Shown: positions 9,056 through 17,575 of the stretch, one piece after another
How positions within the stretch are numbered: the stretch's first letter is position 1
Layout of the letters: the number at the start of each line of letters is the position of its first letter
Assembly (NCBI GenBank): GCA_902782305.1
Contig: CACZMV010000009.1
Coordinates: 1-64,000 of the forward strand
Reading direction: 5' to 3'
Source of the DNA: an uncultured Prevotellaceae bacterium
Lineage (GTDB): Bacteria > Bacteroidota > Bacteroidia > Bacteroidales > Bacteroidaceae
Length of the DNA stretch: 64,000 nt
Translations under genes and position numbers: made by a program
The notes under the pieces: model-generated
What the model was told of the DNA's origin: nothing
Seen by the model: only the letters and a program-made list of their open reading frames with translations
Databases searched by the model: none

Positions 9056-10285
9056 ATGAATGCAAACGACATCATCCTAAACTTGCCATTTGACGAACAA
9101 AACGGTTCGGAAAAGGCTTTCGATTATAGTCAATCCCGTTCAGATGGCGAAGTTCACGGCGCATCATTTGTTCCGGGAAACAACGGAAATGCGATTCAGT
9201 TCTTGGGCGGCGATGAATATTGCGAACTTGAACATGACATCATCAACACCCTTGCCGGAAACCTTACAATCATGGCTTATGTTAAGATTGCAAGCGTTGA
9301 AGCAGGAACGCCGAAACAATTGATTTGGGTCGTGAACTTTGGCGGCGTGAAGAACTTCATTGAAGTTCCAATCGGCGTGAATCCCGGTTCTTGGTACAAT
9401 GTGGCAATGACAAAGCAAGGAACGGTTTATCGTTTCTATGTCAACGCGCAATTGGTGAACACGGTGACACATGCAGGAACGCCAACGGGCATTTCATTGA
9501 ACCAAGATTTCTATGGTGAAGATGCAAACGGCGATTGTTACGGCCTTGGGCTTCTTGACGATGCCAAGGTTTACAAGGTCGCATTGTCATCGGAAGAAAT
9601 TATCAACGAAACGACAACAACAACCAACTTGTCATATCTTCTTGATGGCGTTGACTTCAAGGAATATGGCGTGTTTGTTGCCGGGTCTGACGGCGTGGTT
9701 GACCGCCCCAAATTAAAGACCCCGTATTCGGTGAACTTTGACAACTATCACGGCGAAATCGTTGATTTGAATCACAAGTATTTTGAACCCCGTGAAATCA
9801 CCCTTGATTGCTTCATCAAGGCCGCAACGAAGAATGATTTCGTCATTCAGTTGTCGAACTTCATGCAGCAATTCGACAAGGTGGGAACACAGCGTTTGAC
9901 CATCAATGTTCATCCCGTTAAACCATTGATTTTTGAAGTCTATTGCAAAGATGCGGTCGCCGTGTCAAAGGTATGGAACAATCAATTGATGGTTGGCACA
10001 TTCAAGGTGAAGTTGACAGAACCCGAACCCGTGAAGCGAATCTTGAAGCACATTCGCGTTTCAGAGGCGACCAAGACTTGCACAATGACGTTTAAGTCCA
10101 TGAAGTACGTCAACATCTATTGGGGCGATGGAACGGCGGACTTTGACGTTGCGGGTGACAGCCTATCACACACCATTTCGCACGTTTACACAGCAAACGG
10201 CGATTATTTCCCCGTCATTACGGGTTGCATTGACGAAATCACAGATTTTGAAACAAACGCAATTATTGTATGGAACAAATTATAA
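9056..10285 (+). CDS. Distal tail protein with N-terminal LamG-like domain
   Basis: 409 residues in three parts. Residues 1 to about 180 form a concanavalin-like (LamG/laminin-G) fold: 'NLPFDEQNGS ... A(I)QFLGGDEYCEL ... WYNVAMTKQGTVYRFYVN ... LLDDAKVYKVALSSEEI', a typical carbohydrate-binding jelly roll. Residues about 200-330 resemble distal-tail (Dit-like) proteins: 'KTPYSVNFDNYHGEIVDLNHKYFEPREITLDCFI'. The last 75 residues carry 'YWGDGTADFDV ... SHTISHVYTANGDYFP', a PKD-like repeat. It probably joins the tail tube to the tip and helps bind surface glycans. The next gene starts within its stop codon. Confidence 0.78.
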   Translation: MNANDIILNLPFDEQNGSEKAFDYSQSRSDGEVHGASFVPGNNGNAIQFLGGDEYCELEHDIINTLAGNLTIMAYVKIASVEAGTPKQLIWVVNFGGVKNFIEVPIGVNPGSWYNVAMTKQGTVYRFYVNAQLVNTVTHAGTPTGISLNQDFYGEDANGDCYGLGLLDDAKVYKVALSSEEIINETTTTTNLSYLLDGVDFKEYGVFVAGSDGVVDRPKLKTPYSVNFDNYHGEIVDLNHKYFEPREITLDCFIKAATKNDFVIQLSNFMQQFDKVGTQRLTINVHPVKPLIFEVYCKDAVAVSKVWNNQLMVGTFKVKLTEPEPVKRILKHIRVSEATKTCTMTFKSMKYVNIYWGDGTADFDVAGDSLSHTISHVYTANGDYFPVITGCIDEITDFETNAIIVWNKL

Positions 10286-13200
10286 TGACAAGACCGAACG
10301 GAAACCGTGCGCCCCTTTCAGTAAGGCGCACGGCAACCGTTATCACATCGGCATCGCAGACATGGAACTTGAATGCCGATGAAACGGTCAACATCACCGT
10401 TCAATCGCCATTCCCGCAACAATACGAGATTGGCGACAAAATCACCGTGTTCGGGCGTGACTACACCTTGAACCGCTTGCCGCAAGTGAGGAAAACGGGG
10501 ATGCAAGAATTTGTTTACACCCTTATCTTTGAGGGTGTGCAATACGACCTTATCCGGGCGCAATATGAACTTTCGGTCGAGACATCCGGGAACACGCTTC
10601 AAGATGTTCAAGGCGATTCGTTGACCGGGACTTTGCACAAGTTCATGGAAGTGTTGGTTGCGAACGCCAACCGCGTATTCCCCGGCAAATGGTCACTTGG
10701 TACATGTCCCGAAACAGATTACAAGACATTGACGTTTGACGGCGATAATTGCCTTGCAGTCTTACAGAATCTTTGCAGCCAATTCACAGAGGGTTCGACA
10801 ACGGTTGAATTTGAGATTGTCAAGACAAACAACGTCTATGTGATAAACTTGAAGAAAGTCGGTTCAATATTGCCATACACATTCAAGTTCGGACGCGGCG
10901 GCGGCATGTATGAATTGACCCGCCAAAATGTCACATCGACCGACATTGTGACAAAGTTGTATGTCTATGGTTCGACCGAAAACATTTCCTTGAAGTATCG
11001 CGCCGACCGACTTTGTTTGCCGGGCAAGACAAAACACCAATCATTCATCCAAGATGACACCCTTGTTGCCAAGTACGGCATCATCGAGGGTCGCAAGGTG
11101 TTTGACAAGATAAAACCGCATTATGACGGCGAAGTCACATCCGTTGTTTCCGGGAATGTTTTGCAGTTCATCGACACGAACTTTCCTTTCGACCTCATGG
11201 CAACGCAGGGTGACGAAACGGTCTATCTTATACCCGGCGAAAATGCGAAGATTCACTTCAACACGGGCAACCTTGCCGGATATGAATTTGAAGTCGTGAA
11301 TTACGACCATTCGACACACAAGTTCACCATCAAGAATTTTCAAGATGACCGGGGTGACGTGTTCCCGAATGAATCAAGTGAAGCGTTTCAGTTTCACGGA
11401 CGCAATGGAAGCGTACCCGGCGACAAATACAAGATTCTTGGTATTATTTACCCGGATTCCATCACCAATGCAGCCGAAAGCGAACTTGAAGATGAAAGTG
11501 AAGCGTATTATCCGCAAGTGTCACAACCAAAGGTTCAATATGCCTTGAACCTTGAAAAGAACTTCTTGAAGAAACTTGTCGGCGGCGATGTGTCAAACGC
11601 CATTGTGAACGCCTTTGTTCCCGGTGACTACTTGCACATCGTTGATGATGACATTGATGTTGACAAATCCGTTCGCATCAAGGGTTTCACCCGTGACATC
11701 ATTGACGAATACAAGTACACCTTGACCATATCGGACACGGTGACAACAAGCACACAAACCCGCGTCTTGCAGGAGTTGACAGAACTTGAAAAAATCATCA
11801 CAATCAACAACCTAAAAGACCCGGTTCGTGCAAGGCAGAATTGGCGAACATCCCGCGAAGTCCTTGACATGGTGTTCGATGCAGAGGGTGACTATTACAC
11901 GGACAAAATCAAGCCCCTTTCGATTGATACATCCATGTTGTCAGTCGGCGCGAAGTCAATGCAATTCGGATTGGTCAACACGGTCATTCAACCGAATTAC
12001 CAAGGCAACAAGAATGTTGTTTCGTGGAAAGGTGGTGTCTTGACGCATTACACCATCAATGAAAGTTCCGCCGTGTCATGGGTCATCGCCGATGGTTCAA
12101 TCACGTTCACGGACAACAACGCCCGTTATCTGTATGCGAAATGTTCACGAACCGGGACATCGGGAACATTCCTTTGGAGTACACAGCAAATCAAGGTTGA
12201 AGATGATGCCAATTATTACCATTTCTTGATTGGCACGTTGTCAAGTGTCGATATTGAAGCGGATGTCCGTTCATTGTCGTTGACATACGGATTCACTACC
12301 ATCAACGGACGTTTCATCAAGACCGGGCGCATTGAATCGGCGGACGGGGAAACATATTTCGACCTTGACAATGGTGAAATCGGCGGTCGCATCGTATTCA
12401 CAAGGAACGGAACGGAAAAGACCCTTGCCGAACTTGGTGAAGAATCATCCGAAACAAAGGACTTCATCAATAACACGTTGCCGGGCATCCTTGATGACAT
12501 CCAAGCGCAACTTGACGGCCAAATCGAACAATTCTTTGAGACATACGACCCGACATTGAACAATGCCCCGGCATCCGATTGGACTACAACAGCACTTAAA
12601 GAAAACCATCTTGGCGACCTTTTCTATAACACGGACACGGGCGCGGTTTTCCGCTTTGTCAAGGAAAACGGGGTTTACAAGTGGCAACAACTTTCAGATG
12701 CAGAGGTTGCGCAAGCATTGGCCATTGCAAACGATGCCTTGGATTTGGCAAGGACAAAACGCCGTATCTTTACAACAACGCCATACACGCCTTATGAAGT
12801 CGGCGACTTGTGGGTTCAAGGCGGAAACGGCGACATCATGCGATGCAAGACCGCAAGGGCAACGGGAAACTATTCTTCAAGCGATTGGGAAAAGGCATCG
12901 AAGTACACCGACAACACGGCGTTGAACACGTTCATCAATGGCGCATACGCGGATGCAATAACGGATTTGACAAATCAGATTGACGGCAAGATTGAAACTT
13001 GGTTTCAGACATCCGACCCGTCATCTTCTTGGACTACTAACGCAATCAAGGCAAAGCATGTCGGCGACATGTGGTTCAGCAATTCAACGAACTTGTTGAA
13101 GCGATATTCGTCAAATTATGCTTGGGTTGAAATCCATGACCAAAAGGCCATTGACGCATACGCCAATGCAGCAACAGCACAAGACACAGCAGATGGCAAA

Positions 13201-13662
13201 CGCCGTGTGTTCGTTGCGACACCATATCCGCCTTATGACATCGGCGATTTGTGGGTCAACGGAACGGATTTGCGCCGTTGTGCAACCGCCAAGGCATCCG
13301 GCCAATCCTACAACGTGAACGATTGGGTTGTTGCCGTTGCATACGACAACACGAAAACCGTCATTGATGGTGGTCTTGTAACATCCGGGACAATCCAAGT
13401 TGCGGGCGACAATCAATCCATTCTTGCAGGAATGACGGGTAACGGAACAACCGCCGATTCAATCCGCTTTTGGGCGGGCGCGTCCTTTGAGAACCGGGCA
13501 ACCGCCCCGTTCCGCGTCCGGCAAGATGGTAATGTCGTTATGACCAAGGCAGACATCACGGGCAAGGTAAATGCCACATCCGGCGCAATACCTACGATTC
13601 CGGGACGGGTCTTTCACTTGTCAATTCAAACATTCGATTCAGAAGCACAAGCCAATATTTGA
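10285..13662 (+). CDS. Tail-tip / tail spike protein (Tal-like), frameshifted near its 3' end
   Basis: 1125 residues from the ATG at 10285 (TAATG overlap with the preceding stop); an ATG at 10270 is also possible. The N-terminal about 370 residues resemble the baseplate hub or prophage-tail endopeptidase family ('YEIGDKITVFGRDYTLNRLP', 'FEGVQYDLIRAQYEL'). The C-terminal half has two copies of an about 110-residue module (about 765-870 and 900-1010) with 'SWTTxAxKxxHxGDxW' and 'KRRxFxxTPYxPYxxGDLWV'. The frame ends abruptly at 13662, and the sequence continues naturally in the -1 frame. It probably carries host-recognition domains at the tail tip. Confidence 0.75.
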   Translation: MTRPNGNRAPLSVRRTATVITSASQTWNLNADETVNITVQSPFPQQYEIGDKITVFGRDYTLNRLPQVRKTGMQEFVYTLIFEGVQYDLIRAQYELSVETSGNTLQDVQGDSLTGTLHKFMEVLVANANRVFPGKWSLGTCPETDYKTLTFDGDNCLAVLQNLCSQFTEGSTTVEFEIVKTNNVYVINLKKVGSILPYTFKFGRGGGMYELTRQNVTSTDIVTKLYVYGSTENISLKYRADRLCLPGKTKHQSFIQDDTLVAKYGIIEGRKVFDKIKPHYDGEVTSVVSGNVLQFIDTNFPFDLMATQGDETVYLIPGENAKIHFNTGNLAGYEFEVVNYDHSTHKFTIKNFQDDRGDVFPNESSEAFQFHGRNGSVPGDKYKILGIIYPDSITNAAESELEDESEAYYPQVSQPKVQYALNLEKNFLKKLVGGDVSNAIVNAFVPGDYLHIVDDDIDVDKSVRIKGFTRDIIDEYKYTLTISDTVTTSTQTRVLQELTELEKIITINNLKDPVRARQNWRTSREVLDMVFDAEGDYYTDKIKPLSIDTSMLSVGAKSMQFGLVNTVIQPNYQGNKNVVSWKGGVLTHYTINESSAVSWVIADGSITFTDNNARYLYAKCSRTGTSGTFLWSTQQIKVEDDANYYHFLIGTLSSVDIEADVRSLSLTYGFTTINGRFIKTGRIESADGETYFDLDNGEIGGRIVFTRNGTEKTLAELGEESSETKDFINNTLPGILDDIQAQLDGQIEQFFETYDPTLNNAPASDWTTTALKENHLGDLFYNTDTGAVFRFVKENGVYKWQQLSDAEVAQALAIANDALDLARTKRRIFTTTPYTPYEVGDLWVQGGNGDIMRCKTARATGNYSSSDWEKASKYTDNTALNTFINGAYADAITDLTNQIDGKIETWFQTSDPSSSWTTNAIKAKHVGDMWFSNSTNLLKRYSSNYAWVEIHDQKAIDAYANAATAQDTADGKRRVFVATPYPPYDIGDLWVNGTDLRRCATAKASGQSYNVNDWVVAVAYDNTKTVIDGGLVTSGTIQVAGDNQSILAGMTGNGTTADSIRFWAGASFENRATAPFRVRQDGNVVMTKADITGKVNATSGAIPTIPGRVFHLSIQTFDSEAQANI

Positions 13663-14147
13663 AACGGCTTGCCGCAATGGGCGATTTGAATTGGCTTGGG
13701 TTTGACAACTTGCTTGACATCGAATTAGTATCAACAGACCCATATTTGATTGGCGAAGCGGTGTTCATTAAGTGCGAATCCGGCGATGGCTCAATGGAAA
13801 CGTGGTACACACAGAGGGCAACGGACATCCGGGGAAATCAATTCGGAATCGGAAAGTTGGCGTTGTTTGAAAAGGGTTACATCGGACAAGCATACACCGA
13901 CATTATAAGTTCATATATAGGACTTACGCACAAATTCCATTTCACGGCAAACACAAGTTCATTGCTTGGCGTTGACTTGCCGAATAGAACAAAAATCAAC
14001 AGCCTTGTTTCAAACGCCGTTGTCATGTTTGACTTGGAAATTGTGTGTGACCGCGATATGCCGAACACAATCCGCGTCCGTTCAAGCACGGGTGCGCAAA
14101 TCTACAACAATGATGGTGGTGCGCATTCATACATTGTGGTTACATGA
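13659..14147 (+). CDS. C-terminal part of the tail-tip protein in the -1 frame
   Basis: This frame has only a TTG (13659) or a late ATG (13677), and is open upstream back to 13533. Read backward from its start it gives 'YDSGTGLSLVNSNIRF', a natural tail-fibre-like run that joins to '...GKVNATSGA' of the upstream gene if one base is added near 13589 (GCAATA read as GCAAATA). It is therefore best seen as the C-terminus (about 180 residues) of the tail-tip protein, separated by a single-base deletion or a sequencing error. No slippery heptamer is evident in the overlap. It ends with a beta-rich segment (VRSSTGAQIYNN). Confidence 0.6.
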   Translation: MKRLAAMGDLNWLGFDNLLDIELVSTDPYLIGEAVFIKCESGDGSMETWYTQRATDIRGNQFGIGKLALFEKGYIGQAYTDIISSYIGLTHKFHFTANTSSLLGVDLPNRTKINSLVSNAVVMFDLEIVCDRDMPNTIRVRSSTGAQIYNNDGGAHSYIVVT

Positions 14148-14168
14148 TAATACAACATCGAAATTGAT

Positions 14169-14423
14169 ATGGCAAAAAAATCGAAACAACTTCTATTGGC
14201 AAAATACGTCCCCGGTGAACCGCTTGACTTGCGTTGTGTTGATTCACGGGCGGGCGCATACCTTACAGAGTTGAGGGAATCCGGGTTTCTTGACTTTGTA
14301 GCAAGCGAACAACCAACGCCCGAACCGGGAAAGGTCGTTGTCGAAACGCTTGAAATTGTTGGCGGCAAGGTGGTTCAGTCTTGGGAAATCCAAGACGAAC
14401 CGACCCCGCCGGAAAGTGTTTAA
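14169..14423 (+). CDS. Small phage protein of unknown function
   Basis: 84 residues, starting MAKKSKQLLLAKYVPGEPLD and ending in a proline- and glutamate-rich tail (DEPTPPESV). No signal peptide, membrane segment or known motif. Its place between tail tip and DGR target suggests an adaptor or tail-fibre accessory protein. This is inference only. Confidence 0.55.
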   Translation: MAKKSKQLLLAKYVPGEPLDLRCVDSRAGAYLTELRESGFLDFVASEQPTPEPGKVVVETLEIVGGKVVQSWEIQDEPTPPESV

Positions 14424-14461
14424 CGGCAAAAGTTATGCTTGCGTTATTCAACAATGTATCA

Positions 14462-14488
14462 TTGTAACACACAAAAGCATTATCTTTG
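14462..14488 (+). promoter_or_regulatory. Promoter upstream of the DGR target operon
   Basis: TATCTTTG at 14481-14488 matches the Bacteroidota -7 box TAnnTTTG. TTG at 14462-14464 is a weak -33 candidate with a short spacer (16). It lies in the 94-bp gap before 14518, the only sizeable gap among the tail genes, so the DGR cassette may be transcribed separately. Confidence 0.55.
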
Positions 14489-14517
14489 CACAATCAAATT
14501 TCTAAAATTGAAACAAT

Positions 14518-14787
14518 ATGATAACAAGAAGCGGTGAAATGGTTTCCGCACAAGTCGGAATCATGGGAACGGTGACAGACCTTGACACCAAGGATTTCAG
14601 CCTTGCAGACGGTCAGCCGTTCAACATCAAGAACGATGGCATTGCCCCGGTCGAACTTGAAGTTCAACTTGCAGGAATGCCGGACGGGGAAACCGTGACA
14701 ACAAAGTTTGATTGCGGTTGGAATCCCGAAATCGTGAAAGTCATCAAAACGACATCATTGTCAAACAATCTCAAATTCGGTTACTAA
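14518..14787 (+). CDS. Small protein upstream of the DGR target
   Basis: 89 residues, first gene after the internal promoter and one base before the DGR target start. It is predicted all-beta (MVSAQVGIMGTVTDLD, VELEVQLAGMPDGETV), with a 'FDCGWNPEIVK' motif near the end. It is too short and beta-rich to be the helical DGR accessory protein Avd. Its tight coupling to the target suggests a structural partner or a base for the displayed protein. No known family recognised. Confidence 0.6.
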   Translation: MITRSGEMVSAQVGIMGTVTDLDTKDFSLADGQPFNIKNDGIAPVELEVQLAGMPDGETVTTKFDCGWNPEIVKVIKTTSLSNNLKFGY

Positions 14788-14788
14788 T

Positions 14789-16099
14789 ATGGGACTTATC
14801 ATCGGAATGGGCGGCACACGCCCGCAATTTGCGTATGACTACTATTATGGCATCGAGTGGGACACAAGCGTTTCCAATCCCGTACCAACGCGAATCGGAA
14901 AAGCGGAACTTCACGCATCGTTGCCCGTGCAGTCATTGATTCGCCGTTGCGTCTTGAAAGACAACGGTGAAGTGAACTATTATCTTCATGCAAACGATTC
15001 AACCAAGCGTGACAACGGCGCGGCTGCAAACCTTACGGGCGCGGACGGTCAAGTCATGGTTGAGTTGCCCGATTGCTACTATCGTTTTGAAATGGATGGT
15101 TTGAAACGCCGTGCGTTGATTTCGACCGAACCATTGCCCGGTTTCAACAAGTGGAACAAGGCATATATTTCGGCATACGAAGCAGCCGTTCAGCGTTCGA
15201 CATCGAAGTTGGCATCCGTTGTGAACACCGATGCAGACTATCGCGGCGGAAACAACACAAGCGGATGGGATGAAACCAACAAAACATTGCTTGGCCGTCC
15301 CGCAACCAACATTTCGTTGACCAATTTCCGTGCGTATGCCCGCAATCGCGGTTCATCGGAATGGAATTGCAACGTCTATCGTTTGCACAAAGAACTTTGG
15401 TGGATGTTTGCAATCGAGTATTGCAATTTCAATTCACAAGCATCATTCAACGCCGCATTGGATTCCAACGGCTACCATCAAGGCGGTCTTGGCGCGGGCG
15501 TTACGACCTTGGACGGTACGAAATGGAATACCTTTAACGGTTACAATCCTTTCGTTCCTTGCGGAACAACAAACAGCCTTGGCAATCACACGGGTTGCGT
15601 TGACTACACCCTTGAAGCGGGCGGATATGACACCAATGCGAAAACCGTTTCCGTTCCATCATATCGCGGCGTTGAAAACCCATTCGGCCACATTTGGAAA
15701 TGGACTGATGGTTGCAAAGTTCTGATTCAGTCAGAAGCGGCGGGCGGTCTTTCCATGTTCTACACATGCGATGACCCGGCGAACTTCACTTCATCCGGCG
15801 TGTCGAATTATGACTATCGCGGCGACCTTGCAAGAACGGGCGGATATGTGAAAGAAATTGTCCTTGGTGAATATGGCGAAATCATGCCGTTAAGTGTCGG
15901 CGGTGGTTCAACGACATATTTCTGTGATAACTTCTACACATCAATCCCGGATTCCGGGACATCGGAACGTGGCGTTCTGTTCGGCGGTGCTGCGGCTTAT
16001 GACGCGTATGCGGGGTTCGTCTTTGCGAGTACGAATAGTACGGCTACGGGCACGGATGCGTATTTCGGGTCTCGGCTTTGCTTCATCCCGGCAGCCTAA
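14789..16099 (+). CDS. DGR variable (target) protein, C-type-lectin-like
   Basis: 436 residues. The C-terminal 43 residues are encoded mainly by the variable repeat (15968-16083, residues about 394-431) and end RLCFIPAA, as in DGR targets whose last strands form the variable face of a C-type-lectin-like fold. The central part has many Trp, Gly and Asn (ELWWMFAIEYCNF, FGHIWKWTDGCKVLI), typical of the FGE-sulfatase/CLec-like targets. Residues specified by adenines of the template, mostly Asn in the template reading, are Ala, Tyr, Phe, Ser, Gly or Asp in the present VR. Probably a receptor-binding protein at the tail tip. Confidence 0.93.
   Translation: MGLIIGMGGTRPQFAYDYYYGIEWDTSVSNPVPTRIGKAELHASLPVQSLIRRCVLKDNGEVNYYLHANDSTKRDNGAAANLTGADGQVMVELPDCYYRFEMDGLKRRALISTEPLPGFNKWNKAYISAYEAAVQRSTSKLASVVNTDADYRGGNNTSGWDETNKTLLGRPATNISLTNFRAYARNRGSSEWNCNVYRLHKELWWMFAIEYCNFNSQASFNAALDSNGYHQGGLGAGVTTLDGTKWNTFNGYNPFVPCGTTNSLGNHTGCVDYTLEAGGYDTNAKTVSVPSYRGVENPFGHIWKWTDGCKVLIQSEAAGGLSMFYTCDDPANFTSSGVSNYDYRGDLARTGGYVKEIVLGEYGEIMPLSVGGGSTTYFCDNFYTSIPDSGTSERGVLFGGAAAYDAYAGFVFASTNSTATGTDAYFGSRLCFIPAA
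15968..16083 (+). repeat. DGR variable repeat (VR)
   Basis: Aligns without gaps to the template repeat at 16231-16346 (offset 263). Of 116 positions, 18 differ. Sixteen are adenines in the template (changed to G nine times, T five times, C twice). The other two are T to C (template 16314) and G to T (16340). Matching stops sharply at the left end (15968). The adenine-poor right end around 16062-16083 should be the initiation-of-mutagenic-homology region. Confidence 0.95.
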
Positions 16100-16102
16100 T
16101 CG

Positions 16103-16113
16103 CCGCGAAGCGG
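16103..16113 (+). other. Small hairpin just after the variable repeat
   Basis: CCGC-GAA-GCGG forms a 4-bp stem with a GAA loop 20 bases after the VR end. Several DGRs have a short GC-rich hairpin at this place that helps target VR for replacement. This one is short, so its role is uncertain. Confidence 0.35.
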
Positions 16114-16163
16114 AAAATCGAAATTCGACCATCCTTGCCGCGTGAAAGGTTGGTGAACACTTC

Positions 16164-16197
16164 AAAGGTAGGGCGGCAACAAAGCCGCCCCGCCTTT
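16164..16197 (+). terminator. Hairpin between DGR target and template repeat
   Basis: Arms at 16164-16177 and 16184-16197 pair over 14 positions with two adjacent mismatches (core GGGCGGC / GCCGCCC) around an AACAAA loop. It probably separates the target mRNA from the template RNA. The stretch after it is A-rich, not a T tract on this strand. Confidence 0.5.
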
Positions 16198-16230
16198 CAA
16201 AAAAGAGATATTCAAAGGGTTGTCCTTTGT

Positions 16231-16346
16231 CGTGGCGTTCTGTTCAGCGGTAATGCGAATAATGACGCGAATGCGGGGTTCGTCTATGCGAATACGAATA
16301 ATACGGCTACGAATACGAATGCGAATATCGGGTCTCAGCGTTGCTT
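16231..16346 (+). repeat. DGR template repeat (TR)
   Basis: Non-coding copy of the variable repeat, rich in AAT codons when read in the target frame (GCGAATACGAATAATACGGC). Sixteen of its adenines are changed in VR while nearly all other bases are kept, the signature of adenine-specific mutagenic retrohoming. It lies 161 bases before the reverse transcriptase start. A longer frame across it (16078-16503) is not a gene. Confidence 0.95.
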
Positions 16347-16507
16347 GATAAAATATACACCTATCGCATCAAAGGAAACCTTGCCACAAAAACCCCGGAC
16401 ATCCCGGCGGCATGACTTGGAGAAATCCAAGGGCAAAAAATTTCATACGAAAAACGGACTTGGTAGGCGAAAGCCGAAAAGCCCTACTATTCAAGCAAAG
16501 TAAGAAC
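16347..16507 (+). ncRNA. Structured spacer of the DGR template RNA
   Basis: The 161 bases between TR and the reverse transcriptase start contain two hairpins with GAAA loops: CTTGGA-GAAA-TCCAAG at 16416-16431 and GGC-GAAA-GCC at 16466-16475. The second lies inside an outer TAGG/CCTA pairing. In studied DGRs the RNA just 3' of TR folds to bind the reverse transcriptase and prime cDNA synthesis, and this spacer is the natural candidate. The fold was read by eye. Confidence 0.6.
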
Positions 16508-17575
16508 ATGAAGCGAATCGGCAACTTGTATGATAAAGTAATCAGCATCGAAAACTTGCACCTTGCGGATGAAAAAGCCCGCAAGGGAAAGTTGCGTTCG
16601 TATGGTGTGCGCGTACATGACAAGAACCGTGAAGCCAATCTTCTTGCATTGCACGAAGCGTTGAAGAATCAGACGTTCAAAACGTCCGAATACCATCAAT
16701 TCACAATCTTTGAACCGAAAGAACGCTTGATTTCGCGTTTGCCGTATTACCCGGATAGAATCGTTCATCATGCAGTTATGAACATTCTTGAACCGATATG
16801 GGTTTCCGTGTTCACGCCGAACACCTATTCTTGCATCAAGAACCGGGGAATCCACAAGTGCGCGGAAGATATGCGTTACACGTTGAAAAACGACCCCGCC
16901 GGGACAAAGTATTGCTTGAAAATCGACATCCGGCATTTCTACCCAAGTATTGACCATGAAATATTGAAACAGATTGTCCGCCGGAAAATCAAGGATTCGC
17001 GGTTGCTTTGGCTACTTGACGAAATCATTGATTCGGCGGAATATGGCGTTCCAATCGGGAATTACTTGTCACAATACTTTGCGAACTTGTTCTTGACATA
17101 TTTCGACCATTGGTTGAAAGAAGAAAAGGGCGTGAAGTATTATTTCAGATATGCCGATGACATTGTGATTCTATCGGACAACAAGGAATGGTTGCACAAT
17201 CTTCTTGTTGATATGCGAAAGTATCTTCACGACAACTTGAAGTTGAAAGTCAAGAAGAATTGGCAAGTGTTCCCGGTAGATTCACGGGGAATTGATTTTC
17301 TTGGTTATGTGTTTTTCCACACACATACAAGGTTGCGCAAGGGAATAAAACAACATCTTTGCCGCCGGGTGGCATTGTTGAACAAAAGAAAGGTCTTGCC
17401 AACCAAAATGCAGTACAAGCAGGCAATCGCATCTTGGTGGGGTTGGTGCAAGTATTGTGATTCAATAAACTTAATTTCAAAAATTCAAAAGATTTTGCCT
17501 TATGAGATTAGATTCAATCGCGCCAAACGCGCATTACGACATGGAACACGGCAAACCCGCCGCGTTGGAACATGA
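16508..17575 (+). CDS. DGR reverse transcriptase
   Basis: 355 residues from the ATG at 16508. Copies the template RNA into adenine-mutated cDNA that replaces VR. Visible motifs: KIDIRHFYPSID (138-149, first catalytic Asp region), IGNYLSQ (183-189, the IGxxxSQ signature that sets DGR enzymes apart from other reverse transcriptases), YADD (215-218, catalytic aspartates), and the GIDFLGYVFF region thereafter. No maturase or endonuclease domain is present. The 3' end overlaps the next gene by 74 bases. No avd-type accessory gene is visible nearby. Confidence 0.94.
   Translation: MKRIGNLYDKVISIENLHLADEKARKGKLRSYGVRVHDKNREANLLALHEALKNQTFKTSEYHQFTIFEPKERLISRLPYYPDRIVHHAVMNILEPIWVSVFTPNTYSCIKNRGIHKCAEDMRYTLKNDPAGTKYCLKIDIRHFYPSIDHEILKQIVRRKIKDSRLLWLLDEIIDSAEYGVPIGNYLSQYFANLFLTYFDHWLKEEKGVKYYFRYADDIVILSDNKEWLHNLLVDMRKYLHDNLKLKVKKNWQVFPVDSRGIDFLGYVFFHTHTRLRKGIKQHLCRRVALLNKRKVLPTKMQYKQAIASWWGWCKYCDSINLISKIQKILPYEIRFNRAKRALRHGTRQTRRVGT

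Noticed and set aside
16078-16503. 141-codon frame over the template repeat
   Set aside because: Lies over TR and the structured spacer. Its Asn-rich run is the template repeat read as codons, not a protein.
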